This document shows, piece by piece, positions 1-6,179 of a stretch of 9,527 nt of DNA; within the stretch, counting starts at the first letter, position 1, and each line of letters opens with the position of its first letter. Below the pieces are notes generated by a model, which saw nothing but the letters and a program-made list of their open reading frames with translations, had not been told where the DNA came from and searched no databases. The position numbers were made by a program, and so were the translations under genes. Source of the stretch: Bacillota bacterium (GTDB taxonomy: Bacteria; Bacillota; Clostridia; Peptostreptococcales; Thermotaleaceae); the NCBI GenBank assembly GCA_023623095.1, contig JAMNXX010000243.1:1-9527 (forward strand). Reading direction: 5' to 3'.

Positions 1-1200
1 TTTGGTGGAAGAGCGATTGATACGAAAACAATGCCGAAATACTTAAATTCACCGGAGACTCCGGTTTTTCAAAAAGGCAGCCATTTGTACGGCTTGAATT
101 TTGCAAAGAGAGCTGTAGGGCTTGAAAAGCAGATTATTGTTGTTGAGGGATATATGGACGTGCTCTCTTTGTATCAGCATGGTTTTAAAAATGTAGTTGC
201 TTCGCTAGGAACATCTCTGACAAAACAACATGTGGAATTATTGAAAAGATACGCTTCTGAAATATTGATTGCCTATGATGCAGATGCAGCAGGACAAGCT
301 GCTACTTTAAGAGGGTTAGATTTATTTGGTGAAGCAGGATGTAGTTTGCGAATCATCCAATTTCCAGAAGGACAAGATCCGGATGAATTTATTCTAAAAA
401 ACGGGAATCAGGCATTTGCAGACAAGATCCAACAAGCGCCCTCGCTGGTAGATTACAAAATTATGTTGGCCAAAAAGCAAAATGATCTGGCAACTGCTGA
501 AGGGAAAATTCAATTTGTAAAAGCGGTAACAAAAATAATTCAACAATTAAAAAGCTCCGTAGAAAAGGATGCCTATATTCAAAAAGTTGCCCAGGAATCT
601 CAAATTTCTATCGAGGCCATTCAATCAGAAGTATATGGAAATTCACATTATCTATATCCCAATGAAAAAAAGCCTATCTTTTCTAACGGCAAGTATAGAA
701 GTAAATCGGATAGGCATAATAATAGATATAAAATTAAGCCTGTTCAACCAATACAAAAATCAAGGCATATTGAAGCAGAAAGGTGTTTGTTAAAAATATT
801 GATAATGTACCCAGAAAGTTTCCCAAAAATCCACGAGTTCATTTCTTATGATGATTTTACAGATTCAACACATGGGAAAATTGCAAAAATCATTTATGAT
901 TTATATATAGAAAAAAGGTCTATATCACTTGAGGCAATTCAAAATCAATTAACCGAGGATGAAAAAAAAGTTTTTGAGCGAGTACAGGATCAAATGATCC
1001 CTGAGGAAAATCTCGAGAAAGCTTTGCGGGATTATCGAGATGCGATCCGAAATTATAAATTACTTATGGAAAAAAAAGAAATCCAAAAAGAATTGCATCT
1101 TCTCGAAAAGTTAGAAAACAAGTCTCAAGATCAGGTGGCAAGGATCAAAGAGTTATGTATACACTACGAAAGGATTTTAAAAGAGCTGAAGAAGTTATAG
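1..1200 (+). CDS. dnaG: DNA primase DnaG (5' end outside the window)
   Basis: DnaG makes the RNA primers for lagging-strand synthesis and is recruited by the replicative helicase. The reading frame is open from base 1, and the first residues ([20 protein letters not shown]) match the conserved core just before the Toprim domain, so the zinc-finger end lies upstream of the window. The ATG at 31 is internal. About 399 residues are present. Toprim signatures are visible: the acidic EGYMDV motif near base 145 and the metal-binding DADAAG motif near base 277. The segment from about base 800 to the end is lysine- and glutamate-rich and helical, as expected of the C-terminal helicase-binding domain. 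The gene ends 25 bases before rpoD in the same direction, the classical macromolecular-synthesis arrangement. No frameshift is seen. Confidence 0.97.
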   Translation, partial: FGGRAIDTKTMPKYLNSPETPVFQKGSHLYGLNFAKRAVGLEKQIIVVEGYMDVLSLYQHGFKNVVASLGTSLTKQHVELLKRYASEILIAYDADAAGQAATLRGLDLFGEAGCSLRIIQFPEGQDPDEFILKNGNQAFADKIQQAPSLVDYKIMLAKKQNDLATAEGKIQFVKAVTKIIQQLKSSVEKDAYIQKVAQESQISIEAIQSEVYGNSHYLYPNEKKPIFSNGKYRSKSDRHNNRYKIKPVQPIQKSRHIEAERCLLKILIMYPESFPKIHEFISYDDFTDSTHGKIAKIIYDLYIEKRSISLEAIQNQLTEDEKKVFERVQDQMIPEENLEKALRDYRDAIRNYKLLMEKKEIQKELHLLEKLENKSQDQVARIKELCIHYERILKELKKL

Positions 1201-1210
1201 TATTGCTAGA

Positions 1211-1217
1211 AAGGAGG
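1211..1217 (+). promoter_or_regulatory. Ribosome-binding site of rpoD
   Basis: AAGGAGG, followed by two further G residues, lies 8 bases before the ATG at 1226. It fixes the start of rpoD and lies entirely in the short gap after dnaG, so translation of rpoD does not depend on coupling to dnaG. Confidence 0.85.
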
Positions 1218-1225
1218 GGGTTACG

Positions 1226-2323
1226 ATGAACAAGAAAGCAGAAAACCAAAAGATGGAATCCATTAAAAATTTAATCGATAAAGGAAAAAAAGCAGGTTTT
1301 CTAACTTACAGCGAGATTATGAATGCTTTGGAAGAAATTGATTTAGATAAAGATCAGGTTGAACAAGTATACGATAATTTGGCTTCCATGGGAATTGATT
1401 TTGTAGGAGAACGGGAAGGCGATGATATGGAGCATGTTCCCGATACCGATACAGAAGAAGTGGTAGACCTGGATATTTCTGTACCGAAAGGTATTAATAT
1501 AGATGATCCTGTTCGAATGTATCTGAAGGAAATTGGAAAAGTTCCGCTGCTTTCTGCTGAAGAAGAAATTGAACTGGCAAAAAGGATGGAACAAGGGGAT
1601 GAAGAAGCGAAAAAGCGATTATGTGAAGCAAATTTAAGATTGGTTGTCAGTATTGCAAAAAGATATGTAGGAAGAGGCATGTTGTTTCTAGACTTGATCC
1701 AAGAAGGAAACTTAGGTTTGATTAAAGCTGTCGAAAAATTTGATTGGCGAAAAGGATATAAATTTAGTACGTATGCTACTTGGTGGATTCGACAAGCCAT
1801 TACGAGAGCGATTGCAGATCAAGCAAGAACGATTCGGATTCCGGTACACATGGTAGAGACGATTAATAAATTAATACGCATATCGAGGCAACTACTCCAA
1901 GAGCTAGGAAGAGAACCTAGACCGGAAGAGATCGCAAAGGAAATGGATTTATCAGAAGAAAAAGTAAGGGAGATATTGAAAATTGCTCAAGAACCAGTTT
2001 CTTTAGAAACCCCTATTGGTGAAGAAGAGGATAGTCATTTGGGGGATTTTATTCCAGATGACGATGCGCCGGCACCGGCTGAAGCAGCAGCGTTTTCTAT
2101 GTTAAAGGAACAATTGGTAGATGTATTGGATACATTGACACCGAGAGAACAAAAAGTATTGAGATTGAGATTTGGTTTGGATGATGGAAGGGCAAGGACA
2201 TTGGAAGAAGTAGGAAAAAAATTCGATGTAACCAGAGAAAGGATCCGACAGATAGAAGCAAAAGCTTTAAGAAAGCTCAGACATCCAAGCAGAAGCAAGA
2301 AGCTCAAGGATTATCTAGAGTAA
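1226..2323 (+). CDS. rpoD: RNA polymerase primary sigma factor (SigA/RpoD)
   Basis: This is the housekeeping sigma factor that directs RNA polymerase to -10/-35 promoters. It is 365 residues, the compact size of Firmicute SigA proteins without the long non-conserved insert of proteobacterial RpoD. Region 1.1 occupies roughly residues 1-75 and is acidic towards its end. Region 1.2 starts at [12 protein letters not shown] (about 93-104). Region 2 includes [15 protein letters not shown] and the -10 recognition and melting segment [19 protein letters not shown] (about 178-196). Region 3 follows from about 205. Region 4 runs from [15 protein letters not shown] (about 304) through the helix-turn-helix with [18 protein letters not shown]. 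It is downstream of dnaG and closed by a hairpin at 2325-2350. It is complete with no anomalies. Confidence 0.99.
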   Translation: MNKKAENQKMESIKNLIDKGKKAGFLTYSEIMNALEEIDLDKDQVEQVYDNLASMGIDFVGEREGDDMEHVPDTDTEEVVDLDISVPKGINIDDPVRMYLKEIGKVPLLSAEEEIELAKRMEQGDEEAKKRLCEANLRLVVSIAKRYVGRGMLFLDLIQEGNLGLIKAVEKFDWRKGYKFSTYATWWIRQAITRAIADQARTIRIPVHMVETINKLIRISRQLLQELGREPRPEEIAKEMDLSEEKVREILKIAQEPVSLETPIGEEEDSHLGDFIPDDDAPAPAEAAAFSMLKEQLVDVLDTLTPREQKVLRLRFGLDDGRARTLEEVGKKFDVTRERIRQIEAKALRKLRHPSRSKKLKDYLE

Positions 2324-2324
2324 G

Positions 2325-2350
2325 AAAGATTCGCCGAACGGCGAATCTTT
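2325..2350. terminator. Bidirectional hairpin terminator between rpoD and the 67-residue gene
   Basis: AAAGATTCGCC (2325-2335) and GGCGAATCTTT (2340-2350) form an 11-bp perfect stem with loop GAAC. It begins 2 bases after the rpoD stop and lies 21 bases beyond the stop of the minus-strand small gene. The U-tracts on both sides are short, so it is a moderate terminator, but its position between convergent genes suits use from both directions. Confidence 0.75.
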
Positions 2351-2370
2351 ATCGTTCATACAAAAGCAAA

Positions 2371-2574
2371 TCACCAATACTGTTTTCGTTTTCCGTATTG
2401 AATTTTTCTTTTTTTCTCTTTGTCGGTTTCTTTTTGATCGAGCTGGTCCTGTAAATAGTGCATAACCTGATCTGCTTCTTCCTCCCATTGAGGCGTTGTG
2501 CCGCCCCACTGAAAAGGTTTTAGATCAGATATCGTGTTTGTATCCTTATTATTTTCAACCTTTTTTTCTTTCAT
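2371..2574 (-). CDS. 67-residue charged protein of unknown function
   Basis: The family was not recognised. The case for a real gene is strong: an AGGAGGG ribosome-binding site (2582-2588 on the complement) lies 7 bases before the ATG, a sigma-A-like promoter lies just upstream, and a shared terminator follows. A TTG codon immediately upstream would add one residue, but the ATG has better spacing. The protein is soluble and strongly charged, with no signal peptide or membrane segment. A lysine-rich start is followed by a tryptophan-containing centre (PFQWGGTTPQWEEEADQVMH), a glutamine/aspartate-rich probable helix, and a basic tail rich in lysine that ends in YW. It is divergent from trmK and convergent with rpoD. 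Confidence 0.75.
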   Translation of the reverse strand: MKEKKVENNKDTNTISDLKPFQWGGTTPQWEEEADQVMHYLQDQLDQKETDKEKKRKIQYGKRKQYW

Positions 2575-2600
2575 CAAAAATCCCTCCTCGTTTTAGTTTT

Positions 2601-2629
2601 TGTATATTCTATGGCAAATACTGATGTAA
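2601..2629 (-). promoter_or_regulatory. Sigma-A-like promoter of the 67-residue gene
   Basis: Read on the complement, TTACAT (2624-2629) and TATACA (2601-2606) are separated by 17 bases. The predicted start near 2594 leaves a leader of about 20 bases holding the ribosome-binding site. This is a motif-based call. Confidence 0.55.
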
Positions 2630-2657
2630 TAAAAGGAAATGCTTATTGGGATTTGAT

Positions 2658-2686
2658 TTGCAGCTAGGCGAATATGCTTGTATAAA
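2658..2686 (+). promoter_or_regulatory. Sigma-A-like promoter of the trmK-nif3 operon
   Basis: TTGCAG (2658-2663) and TATAAA (2681-2686) are separated by 17 bases, with a predicted start near 2693. The leader to the ATG at 2724 would be about 31 bases. This promoter lies inside the open frame upstream of that ATG, which argues against a start at the earlier TTG codon (2646). Confidence 0.6.
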
Positions 2687-2723
2687 ATTGGATTTAAAAT
2701 ATAAAGAAGGATTCGGTGAACAA

Positions 2724-3425
2724 ATGATGATTCGATTGACCAACCGATTATATGCGATTGCAAAACAAGTGCAGGAAGGGGCTTCTGTTGCCGATATCGG
2801 AACCGATCATGGCTATGTGCCGGTATACTTGATCCAAAATCATATTGCGAAAAAAATAATTGCTACAGATATTCACCAAGGGCCTTTAAAAATTGCCCAA
2901 AACACAATTGCAGAATACGGCTTACAATCCTATATCGAATTAAGGCTGGGGAATGGATTGGAGGTTATCTCTCCCGGAGAAGTGGATACAGTTATTGTTG
3001 CCGGAATGGGGGGGCTGTTGATTCGAGATATACTTTCACAACATATTGAAACGGCACGAACAATTCATCGCTTTATTTTGCAGCCCATGAATGCACAAGC
3101 AGAGTTGAGAGAGTGGTTGTTGAAAAATGCTTTTAAGATTATCCATGAAGAATTGGCAATGGAAGGACAAAGAATCTATGAAATTATTGTAGCGGAAAAT
3201 GGCCATCAGGAGATTGGAGAAAGAATAAATCTTGAAATCAGCCCAAAATTGATTCAAAAAAAGGATCCGCTTTTAAGGATTTTTATTCAAAAGAAAATTC
3301 AAAAACAAAGAGAAATCATTGCTCATTTATCCGAACAAAATACTGAAAAAGCGATCCATAGACTGAAAGAATGTAAAGATAAACTTCAGCAATTGGAAGG
3401 GGTGTTGAAATGCCTGAGAGAATAA
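2724..3425 (+). CDS. trmK: tRNA (adenine(22)-N1)-methyltransferase TrmK
   Basis: TrmK methylates N1 of A22 in the D-loop region of certain tRNAs using S-adenosylmethionine. From the ATG at 2724 the protein has 233 residues, close to the roughly 240 usual for the family, and starts with the typical RLTNRLYAIAKQV helix. The SAM-binding motif ADIGTDHGYVP is at about residues 23-33, the acidic end of strand 2 is TDIHQGP (about 48-54), and the family motif VAGMGG is at about 92-97. The C-terminal third (about 175-233) is lysine- and glutamine-rich and probably forms the helical coiled-coil domain. The ribosome-binding site is not ideal: AGAAGG at 2705-2710 is 13 bases from the ATG, and another ATG follows at 2727. 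The gene overlaps nif3 by 16 bases, so the two are translationally coupled. Confidence 0.93.
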   Translation: MMIRLTNRLYAIAKQVQEGASVADIGTDHGYVPVYLIQNHIAKKIIATDIHQGPLKIAQNTIAEYGLQSYIELRLGNGLEVISPGEVDTVIVAGMGGLLIRDILSQHIETARTIHRFILQPMNAQAELREWLLKNAFKIIHEELAMEGQRIYEIIVAENGHQEIGERINLEISPKLIQKKDPLLRIFIQKKIQKQREIIAHLSEQNTEKAIHRLKECKDKLQQLEGVLKCLRE

Positions 3426-4528
3426 AAAACATCGTTCAAATGATGGAGGAGATTGCTCCGCCCTATCTAGCAGAAGAGTGGGATAATGTGGGATTTCAAA
3501 TAGGAGATATAAACCAATTGATCGATAAAGCAATGATCTGTTTAGAAGTTACGGATGCAGTTATTGATGAAGCGATAGCAAAGGGGGTAGGACTTATCAT
3601 CAGCCATCATCCTCTGATATTTCGGCCAATAAGAAACATCCGAATGCAAGATCCGACTGGAAAGATGATTTTTCGCCTCATTCAGCACCGTATTGGATTG
3701 TATTGTGCACATACCAATTTGGACAGCGTTTTAGGAGGAGTCAATGATGTTCTTGCAACAATTTTAGAAATTAAAGATACAATCCCTTTAAACAATACAA
3801 GATTTGAAAAATACTTTAAGCTGATCGTATTTGTTCCTCATTCCCATGTAGAAGGAGTACGGGATGCAATGTGCCGTGCGGGGGGAGGACATATCGGTAA
3901 TTACAGTCACTGTACATTTCAGACAGAGGGGATAGGTACATTTAAACCTTTGGAAGGAACGAACCCTTTTATCGGAAAACAGGGAGTCATTGAAAAAACA
4001 CCGGAAGTCAGAATGGAAATCATTGTGCCAAAAGAGAAGCTCGATGCCGTCGTGCAGGAAATGATTCAAGCACATCCTTATGAAGAAGTGGCTTATGATG
4101 TTATTCCTTTAGATAATGCAGTTAATCGGCATGGATTAGGACGGGTTGGAAAATTTAAAAAACCTTTAAGTCTTTTTCAGCTCTGCCAAAAATTGAAAGA
4201 AAAATTGGGGACTGCGTCTATAAAATTTGTAGGGGATCCCGATAAGCAAGTTCAAAAAGTAGGATTGTGCGGAGGCAGCGGAGGAGAATTTATCCAAGAG
4301 GCTCTGAACTGCGGATGTGATTGTTATATTACCGGAGATATAAAATATCATGATGCGCAATATGCGCTGCATACAGGGATTGCCTTGATCGATGCAGGAC
4401 ATCTTGAAACCGAACAAATCATTTGTGCAGATCTGGCAAGACGATTGGAAGAAGCTGTTCAGGCGCATCGATATGATTTGCAAATTTTACTATCACAAAC
4501 AAATATCAATCCTTTCCAGGTGTTGTAG
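3410..4528 (+). CDS. Nif3/YqfO-like dinuclear metal centre protein
   Basis: This belongs to the Nif3-like family, widespread proteins that bind two metal ions; the biochemical role is unsettled and the label GTP cyclohydrolase type 1 is often transferred without proof. At 372 residues it is the long form, close to Bacillus YqfO. The N-terminal Nif3 part includes EEWDNVGFQIG (about 22-32), metal ligands His66 and His67 in ISHHPLIF, and Asp105 in HTNLDS. A PII/CutA-like domain is inserted at roughly 132-235 (KLIVFVPHSHVEGVRDAM to HPYEEVAYDV). The C-terminal Nif3 part carries the remaining ligands His331 and Glu335 in GHLETE. All expected ligands are present. GGAAGGGG (3395-3402) is 7 bases before the ATG. 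Pairing with trmK is common in Firmicutes. Confidence 0.93.
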   Translation: MPERIKNIVQMMEEIAPPYLAEEWDNVGFQIGDINQLIDKAMICLEVTDAVIDEAIAKGVGLIISHHPLIFRPIRNIRMQDPTGKMIFRLIQHRIGLYCAHTNLDSVLGGVNDVLATILEIKDTIPLNNTRFEKYFKLIVFVPHSHVEGVRDAMCRAGGGHIGNYSHCTFQTEGIGTFKPLEGTNPFIGKQGVIEKTPEVRMEIIVPKEKLDAVVQEMIQAHPYEEVAYDVIPLDNAVNRHGLGRVGKFKKPLSLFQLCQKLKEKLGTASIKFVGDPDKQVQKVGLCGGSGGEFIQEALNCGCDCYITGDIKYHDAQYALHTGIALIDAGHLETEQIICADLARRLEEAVQAHRYDLQILLSQTNINPFQVL

Positions 4529-4548
4529 GAATCTGAAAAATTTGGGCT

Positions 4549-4577
4549 TTGACAGGGTCTGCGATCTATGTTAACAT
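4549..4577 (+). promoter_or_regulatory. Promoter of rnpB
   Basis: A perfect -35 box TTGACA (4549-4554) is followed after 17 bases by TAACAT (4572-4577). An overlapping CATAAT at 4575-4580 would give a 20-base spacer. Transcription would start near 4584, about 20 bases before the P1 helix. The -35 box lies just downstream of the nif3 stop, so rnpB can be transcribed independently. Confidence 0.7.
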
Positions 4578-4602
4578 AATATGTACATCAAAAACAGAAT
4601 AA

Positions 4603-5034
4603 GCGAGTAAGTCAGATAGTCGCGGGTCGTGTTGAACACGAACGAGGAAAGTCCGAGCTCCGCAGGGCAGGGTGCTGGGTAATCCCCAGTGGAGGTGACT
4701 CCAAGGCAAGTGCAACAGAAATAAACCGCCCGACACTCAGCCTTAGCACTATATATCCTAAATTCGCAATTCAGAGATTTAAATGAATGATTGGCGCGAT
4801 TTCTACGATATAGTGTTTAGGCTGAGTGTTGGGTAAGGGTGGAAAGGTGAGGTAAGAGCTCACCAGCGGTTAGGCGACTAACCGGCTCTGTAAACCCCAC
4901 CCGGAGCAAGACCAAGTAGGGACGAAAAAGCGGCGGCCCGTCGTGTCCCGTGGTAGGTCGCTGGAGTCTGCTGGCAACTGCAGACCTAGATAGATGACTA
5001 TCGAATACAGAACTCGGCTTATAGACTTACTCGC
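4603..5034 (+). ncRNA. rnpB: RNase P RNA, bacterial type A
   Basis: This is the catalytic RNA that removes 5' leaders from tRNA precursors. The ends are set by helix P1: GCGAGTAAGTC (4603-4613) pairs perfectly with GACTTACTCGC (5024-5034). Conserved blocks are in order: GAGGAAAGTCCG (4644-4655), ACAGAAATAAACCGCC (about 4715-4730), GGTAAGGGTGGAAAGGTGAGG (about 4831 onward) with AGAGCTCACC, GACGAAAAAGCGGCGGCCCG (about 4921-4940), and ATACAGAACTCGGCTTATAG near the 3' end. The arrangement is type A, unlike the type B RNA of Bacillus. The length is about 432 bases, longer than is usual for type A, because the P12 arm (about 4732-4828) is greatly extended: CACTCAGCC... pairs with ...GGCTGAGTG, then CACTATAT with ATATAGTG, around an AT-rich interior. 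Confidence 0.97.
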
Positions 5035-5041
5035 ATATTGA

Positions 5042-5078
5042 AAACTCGCACGTTTTGATATGCGAGTTTATTATTTTT
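5042..5078 (+). terminator. rnpB terminator
   Basis: AAACTCGCA (5042-5050) pairs with TGCGAGTTT (5061-5069) around a 10-base loop, followed by the T-rich stretch ATTATTTTT. It starts 8 bases after the P1 helix of rnpB. The 3' arm can also pair with the 3' side of P1 (see findings). Confidence 0.85.
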
Positions 5079-5313
5079 CTACCGCCCATAAATTTGCAAG
5101 TTTTTCGGTGTTTTTTTGCATTTTAAAGTTTATATGAGAGCAAATATTTAAAGCTGTATTTATATCAGTCTGTTTTTATTTTGAGTGTCTTATATTTTTT
5201 TAAGAAGATTCTTGTATTGGCAAAGAGATTATATTGAAAAGCCTATCATTCCAAAGTTTAAGGTGCTTTATGGCGCTTATTATTATTTGTCGGCAATTAT
5301 CGAACGGCAGTAT
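5079..5313. other. AT-rich spacer without a supported gene
   Basis: No RNA gene, mobile element end or convincing terminator was found between the rnpB terminator and the promoter region of the 88-residue gene. A GTG-initiated frame of about 49 codons ends at the TGA at 5325-5327 (it contains EKPIIPKFKVLYGAYYYLS), but it has no ribosome-binding site or recognisable family. It could be a decayed gene fragment or chance. Confidence 0.5.
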
Positions 5314-5342
5314 GCAAATATGTATTGATGCAAATGCGTATT
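5314..5342 (+). repeat. Two 13-base direct repeats over the promoter of the 88-residue gene
   Basis: GCAAATATGTATT (5314-5326) and GCAAATGCGTATT (5330-5342) differ at two positions and are spaced 16 bases apart. The second copy also forms an inverted repeat GCAAAT/ATTTGC (5330-5345). Together they flank and overlap the proposed -35 box, so they could be an operator. No regulator is identified in the window. Confidence 0.45.
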
Positions 5343-5353
5343 TGCGTTATGTT
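5325..5353 (+). promoter_or_regulatory. Possible promoter of the 88-residue gene
   Basis: TTGATG (5325-5330) and TATGTT (5348-5353) are 17 bases apart, with a predicted start near 5360 and a leader of about 39 bases. The -10 region runs into the palindrome GTTATATATAAC (5351-5362). Motif-based and moderate, since the surroundings are AT-rich. Confidence 0.45.
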
Positions 5354-5398
5354 ATATATAACAATATAACAGGAACAAAAATGAAGAGGAGGGAAAAA

Positions 5399-5665
5399 AT
5401 GAAAATGAATAGAGAAATCAAAGAATTTTTTGAATGTGAAACAAGAAAAGTAATAGAGGGCGACTTTATCATCCACTACAAAAATCCCCCATACTACTCC
5501 AGCGTGGTAGCGGTGGAAGATGCAGACGGGAACATCGAACTAATCGATACTTCCAAATACTACTGGGCAGATTTTAATGATTTCTACGATATTGTCTTCA
5601 AAGAATATCATTCTAAACGAAACAAAGAATATCACCCTGAACGAAATATTCGAAGAATATCATGA
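5399..5665 (+). CDS. 88-residue orphan protein with octapeptide tail repeat
   Basis: The family was not recognised. The ATG at 5399 is chosen because AGGAGGG (5387-5393) lies 5 bases before it; a second ATG at 5405 has an 11-base spacing and is an alternative. The frame stays open upstream to 5234, but that part crosses the proposed promoter and has no ribosome-binding site. The protein is soluble with no signal or membrane segment. The body (about 1-62) is acidic and aromatic-rich, with FFECETRKVIEGDFIIHYK, PPYYSSVVAVEDADGN and WADFNDFYDIVF; the alternating pattern suggests a small beta-rich fold. The tail has two near-identical octapeptides, KEYHSKRN and KEYHPERN (24-base units at 5600-5623 and 5624-5647). 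A third DNA copy (5652-5675) is out of frame, so the protein ends in IRRIS. Its own promoter and a terminator at 5803 make it a single-gene unit. Confidence 0.7.
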   Translation: MKMNREIKEFFECETRKVIEGDFIIHYKNPPYYSSVVAVEDADGNIELIDTSKYYWADFNDFYDIVFKEYHSKRNKEYHPERNIRRIS

Positions 5666-5675
5666 TGAACGAAAT
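5600..5675 (+). repeat. Three imperfect 24-base tandem repeats at the gene's 3' end
   Basis: Units at 5600-5623, 5624-5647 and 5652-5675 share the core GAATATCA and the end ACGAAA(C/T). The first two abut; the third is separated by 4 bases (ATTC, 5648-5651), which moves it one base out of frame. Read in its own frame, unit three encodes EEYHDERN followed by K and a TGA at 5679-5681. Confidence 0.75.
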
Positions 5676-5727
5676 AAATGATGAAGCAGCTTACATAGTA
5701 GCTAAGGGGAGAGGTTAAAATAGCTGA

Positions 5728-5760
5728 AACAGGGTTCGCTCCCGCTTTCGGGAACCTGTT
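5728..5760 (+). other. Imperfect hairpin without a U-tract
   Basis: AACAGG (5728-5733) pairs with CCTGTT (5755-5760), and CCCG/CGGG form an inner stem with loop CTTT, separated by an asymmetric internal loop. No run of T follows, so it is unlikely to be an intrinsic terminator. It may be an mRNA 3' structure of the 88-residue gene; its function is unknown. Confidence 0.35.
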
Positions 5761-5802
5761 CGCATAGAAAATCCTTATCAGTAAAAATATTTTCAGATTA
5801 AG

Positions 5803-5841
5803 AAACATTGCTTTTCTTTAAAGCAATGTTTTCTTTTATTT
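5803..5841 (+). terminator. Terminator downstream of the 88-residue gene
   Basis: AAACATTGCTTT (5803-5814) and AAAGCAATGTTT (5820-5831) form a 12-bp perfect stem with loop TCTTT, followed by TCTTTTATTT. It ends rightward transcription about 140 bases after the stop codon of the 88-residue gene. Confidence 0.88.
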
Positions 5842-5859
5842 GGAAACAAAGGTGTTTAG

Positions 5860-5865
5860 TATAAT
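5860..5865 (+). promoter_or_regulatory. Possible -10 box upstream of the 35-codon frame
   Basis: A consensus TATAAT stands just after the preceding terminator. No good -35 box is found at the right distance (TTATTT 18 bases upstream is the nearest). If used, transcription would start near 5872 and give a leader of about 97 bases before the ATG at 5969. Confidence 0.35.
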
Positions 5866-5927
5866 ATAAAAATTTAATAGTTTGCGATGCAAAAAGTCCA
5901 TTGTGACACCCCTCATTTTAAGCTATT

Positions 5928-5952
5928 CTTTAGTTTGCTTAACGAACTAAAG
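5928..5952 (+). promoter_or_regulatory. Leader hairpin next to a ribosome-binding site
   Basis: CTTTAGTTTG (5928-5937) pairs with CGAACTAAAG (5943-5952) around loop CTTAA, with one G-T wobble. Its 3' foot runs into AGGAAGGG (5951-5958), the only ribosome-binding-like sequence before the ATG at 5969. Folding could therefore restrict access to part of the site. Confidence 0.4.
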
Positions 5953-5968
5953 GAAGGGCACGATCTAG

Positions 5969-6076
5969 ATGTACCTGAACCCGGATAGTGTAAAGTTTTT
6001 ATTTGCCAATACCGGAATACAATTAATAAGAGAAAACTTAAATATAAATAAAATCAACATATTCATTACCAAATAA
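5969..6076 (+). CDS. Possible 35-residue protein, or the 5' remnant of a gene
   Basis: The frame starts MYLNPDSVKFLFANTGIQLI and ends INIFITK at a TAA. AGGAAGGG (5951-5958) lies 10 bases upstream, a little long but usable, and a TATAAT and a downstream hairpin terminator frame it as a unit. The first half looks like ordinary protein sequence while the second half is low in complexity (N, I, K), so it may be the surviving start of a larger gene with an AT-rich chance tail. No family was recognised. Confidence 0.35.
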   Translation: MYLNPDSVKFLFANTGIQLIRENLNINKINIFITK

Positions 6077-6130
6077 ATAGATGTCTTCAGTTTTAGCAGA
6101 TGTTTTTATTATTTATTTTTTGATAAACAG

Positions 6131-6165
6131 ACGCTCTCTTATGAATAAGAGAGCGTTTATATTTT
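6131..6165. terminator. Bidirectional terminator between the 35-codon frame and pckG
   Basis: ACGCTCTCTTA (6131-6141) and TAAGAGAGCGT (6146-6156) form an 11-bp perfect stem with loop TGAA. The plus strand continues TTATATTTTAT and the minus strand continues CTGTTTATC. It sits 24 bases past the pckG stop codon and is most probably the pckG terminator, also serving rightward transcription. Confidence 0.85.
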
Positions 6166-6179
6166 ATAGCCCTTGAAGT

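Noticed and set aside
1354..1800. Long open frame on the strand opposite rpoD (148 codons)
   Set aside because: It lies wholly inside a certain gene, is serine-rich as antisense frames of coding DNA often are, and has no start signals. The same reasoning removes other frames antisense to nif3, pckG and the wall-protein gene.
2646..2723. Earlier TTG start for trmK adding 26 residues
   Set aside because: AAAAGGAAA lies before it, but the added residues do not match the family's usual start and the stretch contains a better-supported promoter (2658-2686).
5180..5327. Frame of about 49 codons starting with GTG
   Set aside because: No ribosome-binding site and no recognisable family; open frames of this length are expected by chance. 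Mentioned in the spacer entry only as a possible relic.
5234..5398. Upstream extension of the 88-residue protein
   Set aside because: There is no ribosome-binding site at the upstream starts, the extension crosses the proposed promoter and repeats, and its composition is unlike the rest.
5881..5925. Insertion-sequence end suggested by GTGACACCCC
   Set aside because: No matching inverted end, target duplication or transposase fragment was found nearby.
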